Source: Shewanella subflava (GTDB lineage: Bacteria; Pseudomonadota; Gammaproteobacteria; Enterobacterales; Shewanellaceae). From it: DNA of 64,000 nucleotides. The position numbers and the translations under genes are program-made. The notes below the pieces were generated by a model. The model worked only from the letters and a program-made list of their open reading frames with translations, was not told the origin of the DNA and did not search any database. Of the stretch, positions 10,020 to 19,731 are shown one piece after another. Positions within the stretch are counted from its first letter, which is position 1; each line of letters opens with the position of its first letter. Location: positions 159,562 through 223,561 of the forward strand of contig NZ_JAPDMX010000024.1 in assembly GCF_025971955.1 (NCBI RefSeq), in the 5' to 3' direction.

Positions 10020-10388
10020 TTAATGGCCTAAATATTGTTTAATTGTGCTTTCAATCTCATCAGGCAAGATAGGTTTGGTAAGGTAATGGTCTGCACCGAT
10101 GCGCAGGCCAAACTCTTTGTCTGAATCTTCCGCTAGGCCACTGAGAATAATGATGGGGATATGCTCTGTCAGCGGATTATTTTTTACCAGTTTTATAACT
10201 TGATAGCCGTTTATGTTGGGCATATTGATATCAAGTAAAATGAGATCGGGTTTGAATGTGGTGATAATTTCTAACGCGCTAGAACCTGAGTTAGCAGATA
10301 TTACTTGATGTTCATCACCAATAATTGCCAATAACACGCCTGAGCAAATGGGGTCGTCATCGATTACTAATATTTTTTTAGCTGTCAT
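10020..10388 (-). CDS. Single-domain response regulator (CheY-like)
   Basis: A 122-residue receiver with no output domain. The acidic pocket is Asp10-12 (VIDDD), the phosphoacceptor Asp53 (LLDINMP), the switch Ser in IILSG, and Lys in HYLTKP. It probably takes phosphate from a hybrid kinase and passes it on or binds a partner. No kinase lies next to it; the nearest are the two hybrid kinases from 18180 onward. Confidence 0.9.
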   Translation of the reverse strand: MTAKKILVIDDDPICSGVLLAIIGDEHQVISANSGSSALEIITTFKPDLILLDINMPNINGYQVIKLVKNNPLTEHIPIIILSGLAEDSDKEFGLRIGADHYLTKPILPDEIESTIKQYLGH

Positions 10389-10569
10389 ACCTGTCCCGTT
10401 TAATTAATCATCATTGATGACAGTGTATGTAATTTCAGCTAAAAATCCAGTGTGTTATGTTGGCGAGTTTATAGCGATGAAGACAAAAATATTAGGGCTG
10501 AATGACTTCAGCCCTGTGTACTGGACAACCGCATAGTGCGATTACCGCGAGTAGCAGTCACTTATTTGA

Positions 10570-12090
10570 TCAGAAAAATCCCAATGGATTAACATCATAG
10601 CTAACCAGCAAGTTTTTAGTTTGTTGGTAATGGTTTAATGCCACTTTATGGGTTTCACGCCCGACACCCGATTTTTTATAACCTCCAAATGCTGCGTGGG
10701 CAGGGTACATGTGGTAACAGTTAGTCCATACTCTTCCGGCTTCAATTTTTCGCCCCATACGATAAGCTAAATTCATGTCGCGGGTCCAAACCCCTGCACC
10801 TAAACCAAATTCAGAGTTATTGGCCATGGCCAGTGCTTCAGCTTCATCTTTAAAGGTGGTGACCGAAATCACTGGGCCAAAAATCTCTTCCTGAAACACG
10901 CGCATGTTATTGGTGCCTTTTAATAACGTCGGCTGAATATAAAACCCCTTTTGATAGGCGCTACTGAGGTTTTCAACACCTCCCCCAAGCAATACTTCAG
11001 CGCCTTCTTCTTTGCCGATAGCGATATAGCTCATGATTTTATCGAATTGTTCTTCAGAGGCTTGCGCGCCCACCATGGTGTCGGTGTCCAGTGGGTTACC
11101 ACGCTTAATGGCTTTAGAGCGCTCAATGATTTTTGCAATGAACTGCGGGTAAATATCTTCCTGTACCAGCAACCTTGACGGACAAGTGCATACCTCGCCT
11201 TGATTGAAAAATGCCAACACCGCACCCTCAATACATTTACTGAGATATTCATCTTCAAAATTGAAAACATCATTGAAGAAAATATTGGGTGATTTCCCCC
11301 CCAACTCTACGGTAGACGGAATAATGTTTTCAGCGGCACATTTCATAATATGTGAGCCCACAGGTGTTGAGCCGGTAAAGGCAATTTTGGCTATACGTTT
11401 GCTGGTGGCTAAGGCTTGGCCAGCTTCGGCGCCATAACCGTTGACTATGTTCAGCACGCCTGCGGGCAATAAATCGCCAATGATTTCCATTAGCACTAAA
11501 ATCGATGCTGGGGTTTGTTCTGCCGGTTTTAATACCACGCAGTTACCCGCCGCTAATGCTGGACCGAGTTTCCAAGCGGCCATCAGGATAGGAAAGTTCC
11601 AAGGAATAATTTGGCCGACCACGCCTAAAGGCTCATGGATATGGTAAGACAACGTATTGGCATCAATTTCAGCCGCAGTGCCTTCTTGCGCGCGCAAGCA
11701 ACCCGCAAAATATCGAAAATGATCTACAGCCAATGGAATATCCGCATTTAATGTTTCACGTACGGCTTTACCATTATCCCAGGTTTCTGCTACTGCAAGT
11801 TGGGTTAAATTAGCCTCAATGCGGTCGGCTATTTTGAGTAAAATATTTGACCGCTCAGTTGCCGAGGTCGAGCCCCAAGCCGCCTTGGCGTTATGGGCTG
11901 CATCTAATGCTAAATCGATGTCATGCTGGTCTGAACGTGGAATTTTGCAAAAAACTTGGCCATTGACTGGGCTGATGTTATCAAAGTATTTGCCATTAAC
12001 CGGTTCGACCCATTGACCCCCGATGTAGTTTTGATAGACAGCTTTGAATGTGATGACAGATCCTGTTTCGCCGGGTGCTGCATAAATCAT
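10570..12090 (-). CDS. aldB: NAD(P)-dependent acetaldehyde dehydrogenase (AldB/ExaC type)
   Basis: A 506-residue aldehyde dehydrogenase, close to E. coli AldB and Pseudomonas ExaC from end to end, including the C-terminal KNLLVSY...PLGFF. It oxidises acetaldehyde and related short aldehydes to acids. The catalytic Cys301 is in NQGEVCTC, the general base Glu262 in ELGGKSPN, and the cofactor loop FTGSTPVG near 239. The start at 12090 follows AGAGGA; an in-frame start at 12192 would add an unrelated leader. It is divergent from an AraC-type regulator that probably controls it. Confidence 0.92.
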   Translation of the reverse strand: MIYAAPGETGSVITFKAVYQNYIGGQWVEPVNGKYFDNISPVNGQVFCKIPRSDQHDIDLALDAAHNAKAAWGSTSATERSNILLKIADRIEANLTQLAVAETWDNGKAVRETLNADIPLAVDHFRYFAGCLRAQEGTAAEIDANTLSYHIHEPLGVVGQIIPWNFPILMAAWKLGPALAAGNCVVLKPAEQTPASILVLMEIIGDLLPAGVLNIVNGYGAEAGQALATSKRIAKIAFTGSTPVGSHIMKCAAENIIPSTVELGGKSPNIFFNDVFNFEDEYLSKCIEGAVLAFFNQGEVCTCPSRLLVQEDIYPQFIAKIIERSKAIKRGNPLDTDTMVGAQASEEQFDKIMSYIAIGKEEGAEVLLGGGVENLSSAYQKGFYIQPTLLKGTNNMRVFQEEIFGPVISVTTFKDEAEALAMANNSEFGLGAGVWTRDMNLAYRMGRKIEAGRVWTNCYHMYPAHAAFGGYKKSGVGRETHKVALNHYQQTKNLLVSYDVNPLGFF

Positions 12091-12291
12091 ATACTTTCCT
12101 CTAATTGTATTTTTGGGATGACTAATTAACCTAGAACAAATATTGACAAGGGCGCTATTCTGAAAATCCACAGCTGTTGACTCACAGTACATATTGATAA
12201 TGTAACCTGTGTTTTATGTTGTCGCCGATAGCAAGGATTGTTGTACAGGATTGTTATATTCCAGAGGTATAACCCTGCTATAGGTGAAACG
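12091..12291. promoter_or_regulatory. Divergent aldB/araC-type promoter region
   Basis: About 200 bases separate the two divergent starts. Both promoters and the regulator's binding sites should lie here by position. I see no clear long palindrome, as expected for AraC-type direct-repeat sites. Confidence 0.45.
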
Positions 12292-13200
12292 ATGATAAAA
12301 GGATGTTTACAACAAAAGCGCGCAGCACCTCAGGTGTTGGTAGAAAATAAAATGACTTTTTCGGCCCCTGAGGCAGAGCTGAGTATTTACGATACTTTTG
12401 AGCAAGCGTCCCGGGTGGCGTTGAAGTCAGATCAATTATTATTTTGTGGCATGGTGACAGGTAAAAAAGTCATGCACTCGGCAGATGATTATGAGGCGGC
12501 TTTTTACCCGCACGAATCGTTTATCATGGCACCCAATCAGGCGGTAGAAATTGATTTTCCAGAGGCGAAAATTCATCAGCCAACGACCTGTTTAGCCATT
12601 GAAATCGCGACCGATAAAGTGACGCAGGTGGCAGAACAACTGCAAATGTGTTCCCCACTTGATAAAGCCTACGGTGTTTGGCAGCATCAACAATCCATCA
12701 TTCACACCCATCATAATCAACAAACCCAAGCACTGCTTGAGCGGATGGTGCATATCTTTACTGAAAACGACCAAGACAGACGTTGCTTGATCGATTTAGC
12801 CATTTCAGAATTAGTGATTCGACTATTGCGTTTTCAAACGCGCGATTTTTTATTGTTTCATAGTGAGCAAAATCCTGAATTTAATGGTCTGAACTCAGTG
12901 TTGCACCATATGAAAACCCATTTGCATGAAGGATTAGATATTGATGGGTTATGCCGCTTAGCGTGCATGAGTCGCAGCAAGTTTTTTAGCCAATTTAAAC
13001 ATCATTTTGGTTGTACGCCGATGGCTTTTCAGCAACAACTTAGGCTTAAGCAGGCGGCAAAATTTATTGCCCAAGGTCAGCAAATTACTCAGGTTTGCTT
13101 TTCGCTGGGTTACCACAGTACTAGCCATTTTAGCCGCTTGTTTAAACAATGTTATGGCATGAGCCCCACTGACTATAAACTGCGTCACTTAAACAGTTAA
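12292..13200 (+). CDS. AraC-family transcriptional regulator, likely of aldB
   Basis: About 302 residues. The N-terminal ~190 residues form a cupin-like effector domain. The C-terminal ~100 hold two helix-turn-helix motifs: LARCMSRSKFFSQFKHHFG, and ITQVCFSLGYHSTSHFSRLFK followed by the family signature YGMSPTDY. It diverges from the aldehyde dehydrogenase gene, so activation of that gene by an aldehyde or alcohol signal is the simplest reading. The ATG at 12292 follows GGTGAA; an upstream in-frame TTG at 12238 is less likely. Confidence 0.88.
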   Translation: MIKGCLQQKRAAPQVLVENKMTFSAPEAELSIYDTFEQASRVALKSDQLLFCGMVTGKKVMHSADDYEAAFYPHESFIMAPNQAVEIDFPEAKIHQPTTCLAIEIATDKVTQVAEQLQMCSPLDKAYGVWQHQQSIIHTHHNQQTQALLERMVHIFTENDQDRRCLIDLAISELVIRLLRFQTRDFLLFHSEQNPEFNGLNSVLHHMKTHLHEGLDIDGLCRLACMSRSKFFSQFKHHFGCTPMAFQQQLRLKQAAKFIAQGQQITQVCFSLGYHSTSHFSRLFKQCYGMSPTDYKLRHLNS

Positions 13201-13209
13201 TGAGGTCAT

Positions 13210-14223
13210 CTATTGCTTAGCTGTGTCACTGTTTTCAGCAGCTAATTGTGCCAATGCTGTTAAGGTTAACGTTTCAGAGTAGGCATTTATTTTAGGATGC
13301 TCAGGGCTCCAGCCTTTGATAAAACGATGAAAATCAGCCCAAGCAATAGCGTATAGCGGACGCCATGTTTTTTCGAGTTGTACTAAATCGATAGTGGGAT
13401 GGTAGTAGTTTGTGCTAAGGGCTAATTGTTCGAAGTAAAAATCAATATACAGCTGTACGGCTTGTTCGATACTCGCAGTGGGTTGGTTAAAGGCCATCAC
13501 ACTACTGAGAAAATAGACCACATCTTTCATACCACAGCCTTTGCCAATGTATTGAAAATCGACCGCTGCGGCCTGAGCTAAATCGGGGGTGAAACAAAAG
13601 TTGGCCAGCTTGGCATCGCCGTGTATTACCGTTTGAAATGGACAATTGTTAAGTAGATTGTCCAAGGGGATTGCTGCGTTTTTTAACTTAATATCTTGCA
13701 AAGCGGCCAGTTCATCAGGCCTTGTTGCTAAGTGCCAGTAACTGCCAATAGGCCATAATCCCTCGCCAGTGTGTTGCATAAATTGGCCATGAAAATGCGC
13801 CAACCAGGTAAAACCGGCTTGAATAACCGCTTGCGTGGGTTGAGGGTTAACACGATTGAAACCCAGTACCGCCAAATCTTCTAAAATAAGCAGTGTCTCG
13901 TGTTCAGAGGTTTCAATCCACAGGCATTTGGGCACACAAGAGTCAGCCTTACAGAGATGGGCATAATGCTGATACCAATAACTTTCTATTTGATAAGATT
14001 TAAGTTTTCGCTGGTGGGATAAGTCCGTTGCCCAGCCTCTAGGGTGAGTTTTGGGCTGTGGAAATTGAATATGTTTCACAATGACCGATGTACAGTGATG
14101 CCCTGTTAAATACACTCTCACAAGCTCACCGTAACCGCCCCAAAGTGATTGAAGCGTGTCTACATGGGAAACACTATGAGCCTCAATGGCTTGAATGATT
14201 TTTGCTAAATGTTGTGATTGCAT
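13210..14223 (-). CDS. APH/CHK-like small-molecule kinase family protein
   Basis: A 337-residue protein with the aminoglycoside phosphotransferase-like kinase fold. It has the catalytic loop VIHGDAKLANFCF and the metal-binding VDFQYIGKGCGMKDV, a form typical of the EcKL/CHK-like branch (phosphotransferases of unknown or diverse small substrates). There are no resistance-gene neighbours, so drug resistance should not be assumed. It lies one base downstream of the flavin reductase gene on the same strand, so the two are probably co-transcribed. Confidence 0.72.
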   Translation of the reverse strand: MQSQHLAKIIQAIEAHSVSHVDTLQSLWGGYGELVRVYLTGHHCTSVIVKHIQFPQPKTHPRGWATDLSHQRKLKSYQIESYWYQHYAHLCKADSCVPKCLWIETSEHETLLILEDLAVLGFNRVNPQPTQAVIQAGFTWLAHFHGQFMQHTGEGLWPIGSYWHLATRPDELAALQDIKLKNAAIPLDNLLNNCPFQTVIHGDAKLANFCFTPDLAQAAAVDFQYIGKGCGMKDVVYFLSSVMAFNQPTASIEQAVQLYIDFYFEQLALSTNYYHPTIDLVQLEKTWRPLYAIAWADFHRFIKGWSPEHPKINAYSETLTLTALAQLAAENSDTAKQ

Positions 14224-14224
14224 A

Positions 14225-14857
14225 TTACTTTGGCATTACCGGACGAAATAAATCAAACCGATTGTTTTCACTCACTGTGTAATAAGCGCTTGGGCCGCCC
14301 GCTCTGAGCACAGGTTCGGCAAGTGTTGTTTGATAAATACCCTCAGCAATCAGATAATTAGCAATATGCACTGCAATCACTTCACCTAGCACTAGCCAAG
14401 TATCAATATCTTGACCATTGGCATCTTTTAATTGAATGCATTGGGTGAGTTTACACTCAAAGTGTACTGGGCTTTCGGCAACTCTATCCGCCCCTATCAA
14501 TTCACTCGGTAACGGGGTTAATCCTGCAAAAGCAAATTCATCTTCCCCACGGGGTAAAGCTGCAGAGGTTTGATTCATTTTTTCAGCTAATGCTCGGGTG
14601 GTTAAGTTCCACACAAATTCACCTGTTTCAACAATATTGGCGACGCTGTCTTTTTTACCGATACTGGCAAAACCAATAATAGGTGGGGTGTAATTAAAAC
14701 AATTAAAAAAGCTATAAGGCGCTAAATTACGTTGCCCTTGAGCATTTTTTGATGATATCCAGCCAATTGGGCGCGGGCTGATAATGGCATTTAGCGGATC
14801 GTGAGCTAAGCCATGCCCCTGACTTGGTTGATAAAAATAGCGATCGTTTTGAGCCAT
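14225..14857 (-). CDS. Flavin reductase-like domain protein
   Basis: A 210-residue FMN-binding split-barrel protein. Family features are NAIISPRPIGWISS near the N terminus, the central LAPYSFFNCFNYTPPIIGFA, and TGEFVWNL. Members use NAD(P)H to reduce flavin for a partner monooxygenase or act as FMN oxidoreductases of unknown substrate. No monooxygenase is adjacent. The start at 14857 has GGAACTGA upstream. Confidence 0.85.
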   Translation of the reverse strand: MAQNDRYFYQPSQGHGLAHDPLNAIISPRPIGWISSKNAQGQRNLAPYSFFNCFNYTPPIIGFASIGKKDSVANIVETGEFVWNLTTRALAEKMNQTSAALPRGEDEFAFAGLTPLPSELIGADRVAESPVHFECKLTQCIQLKDANGQDIDTWLVLGEVIAVHIANYLIAEGIYQTTLAEPVLRAGGPSAYYTVSENNRFDLFRPVMPK

Positions 14858-14983
14858 AAGTCAGTTCCTTATCGTAGCCAATGTGTGTTTTTTGAACATT
14901 TATGATCCAGCTCCCGCCTTTTTGCCCTGAACAGCCTACTATTAAATAATAGAGGGTATCTGGCACATAAACTGGAGGTTGGC

Positions 14984-16423
14984 ATGCAAATGACATTGCG
15001 ATTTTTAGGCGCAACACAAGAGGTTACTGGATCTTGCCACCTAATTACAGTTAACCAGCAATCTATATTACTTGATTGTGGATTAATTCAAGGGAGTAAG
15101 GCGGACGAGCTACGTAACCATGAGCCGTTTGATTTTCAGCCTGAATTGATGAGTGCCGTGGTACTAAGTCATGCCCATATTGACCATTCGGGTCGATTAC
15201 CACTATTAGTAAAGCAAGGGTTTACAGGGCCAATTTATACCCATAAAGCCTCGGCAGAGCTATGCGCTATTATGTTAAAAGATGCCGCTATGCTGCAAGA
15301 GCGAGATACAGAGCGGCAAAATAAAAAGCGTGCTAAAAATGACTTAGCACCGCTTGACCCCTTATTTACCCAAGACGATGTTGATCAGGTTTTAACCCAA
15401 TTTGTCGCTTTAGAATATGGCCACCGTATTGCGATGACAGATGATATTGAGGTAACGCTCTCCGATGCAGGGCATATTTTAGGATCTGCAGTGGTTGAGT
15501 TGTGGCTGGGTCAGCCGCCCGAACAAAAAAAGTTAGTATTCAGCGGCGATCTTGGCCGAGAGGGAATGCCGATTTTGTCAGATCCCACCATGATAGAACA
15601 TGCTGATTTAGTCATGATGGAAAGCACCTATGGCAACCGTCAGCATCGCAGTTGGCAAGAGACTCTGACTGAGCTTAAAGGCATCTTTGCCACCACCATT
15701 CATAAAAGCCGTGGCAATATTTTACTGCCTGCTTTTTCTGTGGGGCGTGCGCAAGAGTTACTGTATTTATTCCATATTTATGCCAAAGAATGGGATTTAT
15801 CGCGCTGGCGAATTTGTCTTGATAGCCCGATGGCGATTAAAGCAACTCAGGTGTATGTCAATAATTACCCATTAATGGATGATGACTTTAAGCGTTTTAC
15901 TCGCTTATCACCAGGCCAACATCCCTTGTTATCAACCGCTGAATTTACCAGCAGTACAGAAGAGTCAATCGAGCTGAATGATATACATGAAGGGCTGATT
16001 ATTATTGCGGGTAGTGGCATGTGTAATGGCGGACGTATTCGTAATCATTTAGCCCATAATCTTGCGCGTAAGGGCACAGATATCATTATTTGTGGTTATC
16101 AAGCGCAGGGGACACCAGGGCGTTTATTGGTTGACGGGGCCGAAACGCTTACGATTCACGGTCAGAGTATTAAGGTGGCGGCCAGCATCCATACTATTGG
16201 GGGGTTATCTGCCCATGCGGATCAAGTGGAGCTATTGAATTGGTATCGTCATTTTGTCAATCAACCGCCAGTAGTGCTAGTGCATGGCGAACCTGAATCA
16301 CAGCAAATCTTAATTGATAAGTTAACAGCCGACCCCGCTCTAGCTCCGCAGCATGCGGTAATCGCTGAAAAGGGCAATTGTTTAGATTTATCGGCTTTGC
16401 CTGAGCTGGTTTGGGTGCCTTAA
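14984..16423 (+). CDS. Metallo-beta-lactamase/beta-CASP ribonuclease-like protein
   Basis: A 479-residue enzyme of the CPSF73-like group. Zn ligands are H63-A-H65-I-D67-H68 in SHAHIDHSG, His in DAGHILGSA, Asp in FSGDLGREG, and the terminal GLSAHADQ histidine. The beta-CASP domain sits between, and the C-terminal RMMBL segment ends with LVHGEPES. Relatives such as TTHA0252 cleave RNA, so an RNase role is likely but unproven here. A second in-frame ATG lies two codons inside. It is divergent from the flavin reductase gene. Confidence 0.9.
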   Translation: MQMTLRFLGATQEVTGSCHLITVNQQSILLDCGLIQGSKADELRNHEPFDFQPELMSAVVLSHAHIDHSGRLPLLVKQGFTGPIYTHKASAELCAIMLKDAAMLQERDTERQNKKRAKNDLAPLDPLFTQDDVDQVLTQFVALEYGHRIAMTDDIEVTLSDAGHILGSAVVELWLGQPPEQKKLVFSGDLGREGMPILSDPTMIEHADLVMMESTYGNRQHRSWQETLTELKGIFATTIHKSRGNILLPAFSVGRAQELLYLFHIYAKEWDLSRWRICLDSPMAIKATQVYVNNYPLMDDDFKRFTRLSPGQHPLLSTAEFTSSTEESIELNDIHEGLIIIAGSGMCNGGRIRNHLAHNLARKGTDIIICGYQAQGTPGRLLVDGAETLTIHGQSIKVAASIHTIGGLSAHADQVELLNWYRHFVNQPPVVLVHGEPESQQILIDKLTADPALAPQHAVIAEKGNCLDLSALPELVWVP

Positions 16424-16647
16424 ATATGCAAAGAGGCAGGCGTTGTTGATGGGGCTGGCGCATTGTTGCGCTGAGTTGGTTAAGTGGCCTCGAGTTCAGA
16501 TTTACAAGAGTCAGATTAAAATTGATGTATGTTTAATACACAAGTACCGCAGACATCAGTGCTACTTTCGTTGCTGGTGTTCTTTAGCCACCTCGTTTAG
16601 AGTGAATGAACAGCCAAAAAAACCAGAATATGATCAGGAAGATATAG

Positions 16648-17973
16648 ATGAAATTAACCCAACTTGCTTTAGCGGTTTCGATATCAATCAGTCCATTGAT
16701 AGCAGCAAATGTGATGGCATCATCGTTAGATGCACCTGTAGCGAAGGCGCTACCGCAGTTAGAAAAGTTATATCTGCATCTTCATCAAAATCCTGAGTTG
16801 TCATATCAAGAAAAAAACAGCAGTGAGCGTATGGCAAAAGAACTGACGGCATTAGGGTTTACCGTCACCAAAAATTTTGGCGGTTACGGTGTTGTGGGCA
16901 TTTTTGAAAATGGATCGGGACCAACCATAATGATCCGCGCCGATACCGACGGTTTACCGATTGTTGAACAAACGGGCAAACCCTATGCATCAACTGTGAC
17001 CACTGTAGATGCCAACAATAATACCGTTGGCATCATGCATGGCTGTGGCCATGATATTCACATGACCAGTTTAATTGGCACGGCACAACAGTTAATGCAA
17101 CATAAAGCGGAATGGCAAGGCACGCTTATGATGGTCGCTCAACCCGCTGAAGAAGTCGGTGGCGGGGCTAAAGCGATGTTAAAGCAAGGCTTATTTAGTC
17201 AGTTTCCAACGCCAAATGCAGTGTTAGGTTTGCATGTTAGCGCCAGTATTCCCGCTGGCAAAGTCGGTGTGATTAGCGGTTATGCACTTGCCAATGTTGA
17301 TTCTGTTGATATAAAAATCAAAGGCAAAGGCGGCCATGGTGCTTACCCCCATACCACCATCGATCCCGTGGTATTGGCGGCGAGAACGGTACTTGCTTTG
17401 CAAACGATCCCTAGTCGCGAGATTTCGCCGCTGGAGCCAAATGTGGTTACCGTGGGCTCAATTCATGGTGGCGCGAAACATAATATTATTTCAAATGAAG
17501 TCATGTTGCAGTTAACCCTACGCTCCTACAATCCAGAGGTGAGAACCCAACAAATTGAAGCGATTAAGCGTATTACTCGGGGAATTGCACTCAGTGCGGG
17601 TCTACCGGATGATTTAATGCCTGAAGTGAAGGTGCATGACGATGAAACCATCCCTTCTACCTACAACGATCCAGCATTAGCGGCAACAGTGAAAGCCAGT
17701 ATCGAAGCTGAGCTTGGTGTTGACAATGTGCAAGTTGCGCCGCCTGTAATGGCCGGCGAAGATTTTGGCTTATATGGAAGAACCGCAGAAAAAGTGCCCA
17801 TTACACTGTTTTGGTTAGGGGCGGTGGAACCCACATTGTATGCTGACAGTGTCGCAAAGGGGACAAGCTTACCATCATTGCATTCAAGCCAGTTTGCCCC
17901 AGACTACCCAGCCACTATCGCAACGGGGGTGAAAGCCATGACCCGCACAGCGATGGACTTGTTTAATCAATAA
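16648..17973 (+). CDS. Exported M20D amidohydrolase (carboxypeptidase-like)
   Basis: A 441-residue metal hydrolase with an N-terminal signal peptide (cleavage near VMASS, residues 22-26). Metal ligands are visible at H131-G-C133-G-H135-D, in AQPAEEVGGG and in MAGEDFG; the dimerisation domain contains GKGGHGAYPH. The family removes acyl groups from amino acids (hippurate or IAA-amino acid hydrolase, N-acyl amidohydrolase), and the exact substrate is unclear. Secretion suggests scavenging of acylated amino acids. AGGAAG precedes the start. An overlapping frame at 16443-16796 is a shadow. Confidence 0.88.
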   Translation: MKLTQLALAVSISISPLIAANVMASSLDAPVAKALPQLEKLYLHLHQNPELSYQEKNSSERMAKELTALGFTVTKNFGGYGVVGIFENGSGPTIMIRADTDGLPIVEQTGKPYASTVTTVDANNNTVGIMHGCGHDIHMTSLIGTAQQLMQHKAEWQGTLMMVAQPAEEVGGGAKAMLKQGLFSQFPTPNAVLGLHVSASIPAGKVGVISGYALANVDSVDIKIKGKGGHGAYPHTTIDPVVLAARTVLALQTIPSREISPLEPNVVTVGSIHGGAKHNIISNEVMLQLTLRSYNPEVRTQQIEAIKRITRGIALSAGLPDDLMPEVKVHDDETIPSTYNDPALAATVKASIEAELGVDNVQVAPPVMAGEDFGLYGRTAEKVPITLFWLGAVEPTLYADSVAKGTSLPSLHSSQFAPDYPATIATGVKAMTRTAMDLFNQ

Positions 17974-17982
17974 TGATAACCG

Positions 17983-18051
17983 TGCCTGTATGCTTGATAC
18001 AGGCATTAAATAACCAGATGTGCAAAGGGGCATTGCGTCAATCATGACGCA
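17983..18051. other. Two perfect hairpins between convergent genes
   Basis: TGCCTGTAT/ATACAGGCA (17983-18005) and TGCGTCA/TGACGCA (18034-18051), both between the M20 hydrolase and the convergent kinase gene. Neither has a clear T-run, so they may be weak or Rho-aided terminators. Confidence 0.4.
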
Positions 18052-18179
18052 TTCATTCGCCTAGATATCAGTCTAAATTCTATTTTTGTTTTAAGTCGTT
18101 GAATTATCGATTTTTAAAGTTTGTTTTGTTTGTGTCTTAGCCTAAGTTGAGGTTGAATAGGGTATTCAGGTTAACCATT

Positions 18180-19727
18180 TCAGTTTTTTGCCACAGGCAA
18201 AGATACCGTGATACTGGTTAAGTTTTGTAAGTCATCAATGGATAATTCGATGGTGCCGCCTTGAGCTTGGGTGAGTATTTTAGCTGAATATGTCCCCAGC
18301 CCAGAGCCTTTAGATTTACCTGATGATACGTATTTATCCCAAAAAGTATCACGTATCTCTTCGGGTACTACGCCAGTATTTTCAATCTTAACATTGACCA
18401 TTTTGTCATCCGATTCAAAATGAATGGCTACTTTTGTGCTGATTTTGGCGGCTTCAAAGGCATTTTTTATCAAGTTTAGTAGCAATGAATAAGTTAAAAT
18501 TGGATCACCCGTAACAAAAAATTCTTGATTAGGGTCTTCATCAGGGATCTGATATGCCACCAGTTTTTTGTGGTGAAAAGTAACATGCATCACGTTCAAA
18601 ATACGCTTAATTATATTGTGGATCGAAAAGCGCTCTGGCGATAATTGGAATCGACCTGATTCAATTTTATATAACACTGAAAATAAGCTGATAGTGTTAA
18701 TTGATTGCTGTGCCATCTCTTCAATTTGGCTGATTTTGGTTTGTAACTCTTTTGGGTAGCTTTTGTCTTGCGCAATACGCTGTGCCATGGCACTTATCGA
18801 CACTAATGGGCCTTTTAAGTCGTGATGAACGATATCTTCAACACTGTCTTTAAGCTTGGCCATAGCCAGCATATTGTCATAATTAGCTTGTAGGCCGCGT
18901 TGTAAATTGACCGTGGCCAGCAAGTTTTTAACCCGTAACTTTAAAATTTCTGGCTGAATGGGCTTGGTAAGATAATCGATTGCACCGCCTTTTAGTCCAG
19001 CCACTTGATGCTCAATCTCTGTGAGTGCTGTAACAAATACCACTGGGATTTGATCAGACTGTGGATGTTCGCGCATGGATTTTAACACTTGGTAGCCATC
19101 CATATCTGGCATCATGATATCAAGTAACACTAAATCCGGTGGTGTGGCTGATTGGCAAATTTTTAAGGCTGCTGCACCATTTTTGGCAAATCGAATTTTA
19201 TAATCATCTTTTAATAAACCCACCAAATATGCCAAATTGTCAGGTACGTCATCAACAATTAAAATGCTATTAGTCTCATCCGCGAGTGATTGCGTTGTCA
19301 CTTCATCAGGCTCTTTTGGGGTCAGTTGTTCGAATAGATTTTTGCGTTCAGCTTTTAAGGCTTGTAACACCCTGGTTTGCAATGCTTTTGCCGTAAAGGG
19401 TTTGGCGATAATGTTAGACACATTATATTTTATGGCTTGTGTCACCATGTCTCGGTTGGTGTGAGCGGTAACGAGAATGACCGGAATCGAGTGCCATAGA
19501 GGGTTGGCACGCATCATTTTTAATACTTCAATGCCGTTGCCACCGGGCATAATCCAATCAAGCAGTACTATGTCTACGTTATTATTTTCGAGAATTTCTA
19601 ATGCGCGTCGGCTATTTTCAACGGGTAGTACGCGTCCAAAACCATGTTGGCGTAGTTGTTCAACCATGATATTACGCATTGCATCCATGTCTTCGATAAT
19701 CATTGCTGTCATCTGGTTCAATTGCAT
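18180..19727 (-). CDS. Hybrid protein: two receivers followed by a histidine kinase
   Basis: About 515 residues, cytoplasmic, no transmembrane segment. Receiver 1 (6-125, phosphoacceptor Asp57 in LLDWIMP) is followed by receiver 2 (153-270, Asp203 in LLDIMMPD). The kinase core has His301/302 in VHHDLKGPL, which departs from the usual SHELR-type box, then the N box LLNLIKNAFEA and G box KGSGLGTYSAK. The order receiver-receiver-kinase means that phosphate or signal arrives from another kinase. It starts 4 bases after the stop of the giant hybrid kinase gene (SD AAGGA; a GTG one codon upstream is possible), so the two are coupled and probably one relay. Confidence 0.88.
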   Translation of the reverse strand: MQLNQMTAMIIEDMDAMRNIMVEQLRQHGFGRVLPVENSRRALEILENNNVDIVLLDWIMPGGNGIEVLKMMRANPLWHSIPVILVTAHTNRDMVTQAIKYNVSNIIAKPFTAKALQTRVLQALKAERKNLFEQLTPKEPDEVTTQSLADETNSILIVDDVPDNLAYLVGLLKDDYKIRFAKNGAAALKICQSATPPDLVLLDIMMPDMDGYQVLKSMREHPQSDQIPVVFVTALTEIEHQVAGLKGGAIDYLTKPIQPEILKLRVKNLLATVNLQRGLQANYDNMLAMAKLKDSVEDIVHHDLKGPLVSISAMAQRIAQDKSYPKELQTKISQIEEMAQQSINTISLFSVLYKIESGRFQLSPERFSIHNIIKRILNVMHVTFHHKKLVAYQIPDEDPNQEFFVTGDPILTYSLLLNLIKNAFEAAKISTKVAIHFESDDKMVNVKIENTGVVPEEIRDTFWDKYVSSGKSKGSGLGTYSAKILTQAQGGTIELSIDDLQNLTSITVSLPVAKN

Positions 19728-19731
19728 CACG

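Noticed and set aside
11031-11273. Minus-strand 80-codon frame inside aldB
   Set aside because: Out-of-frame shadow within a well-supported aldehyde dehydrogenase.
13210-14223. Aminoglycoside resistance gene
   Set aside because: The fold is APH-like, but the sequence resembles the EcKL/CHK branch and there is no resistance context.
16443-16796. 117-codon plus-strand frame
   Set aside because: It overlaps the start and signal peptide of the M20 hydrolase in another frame and has no protein-like composition.
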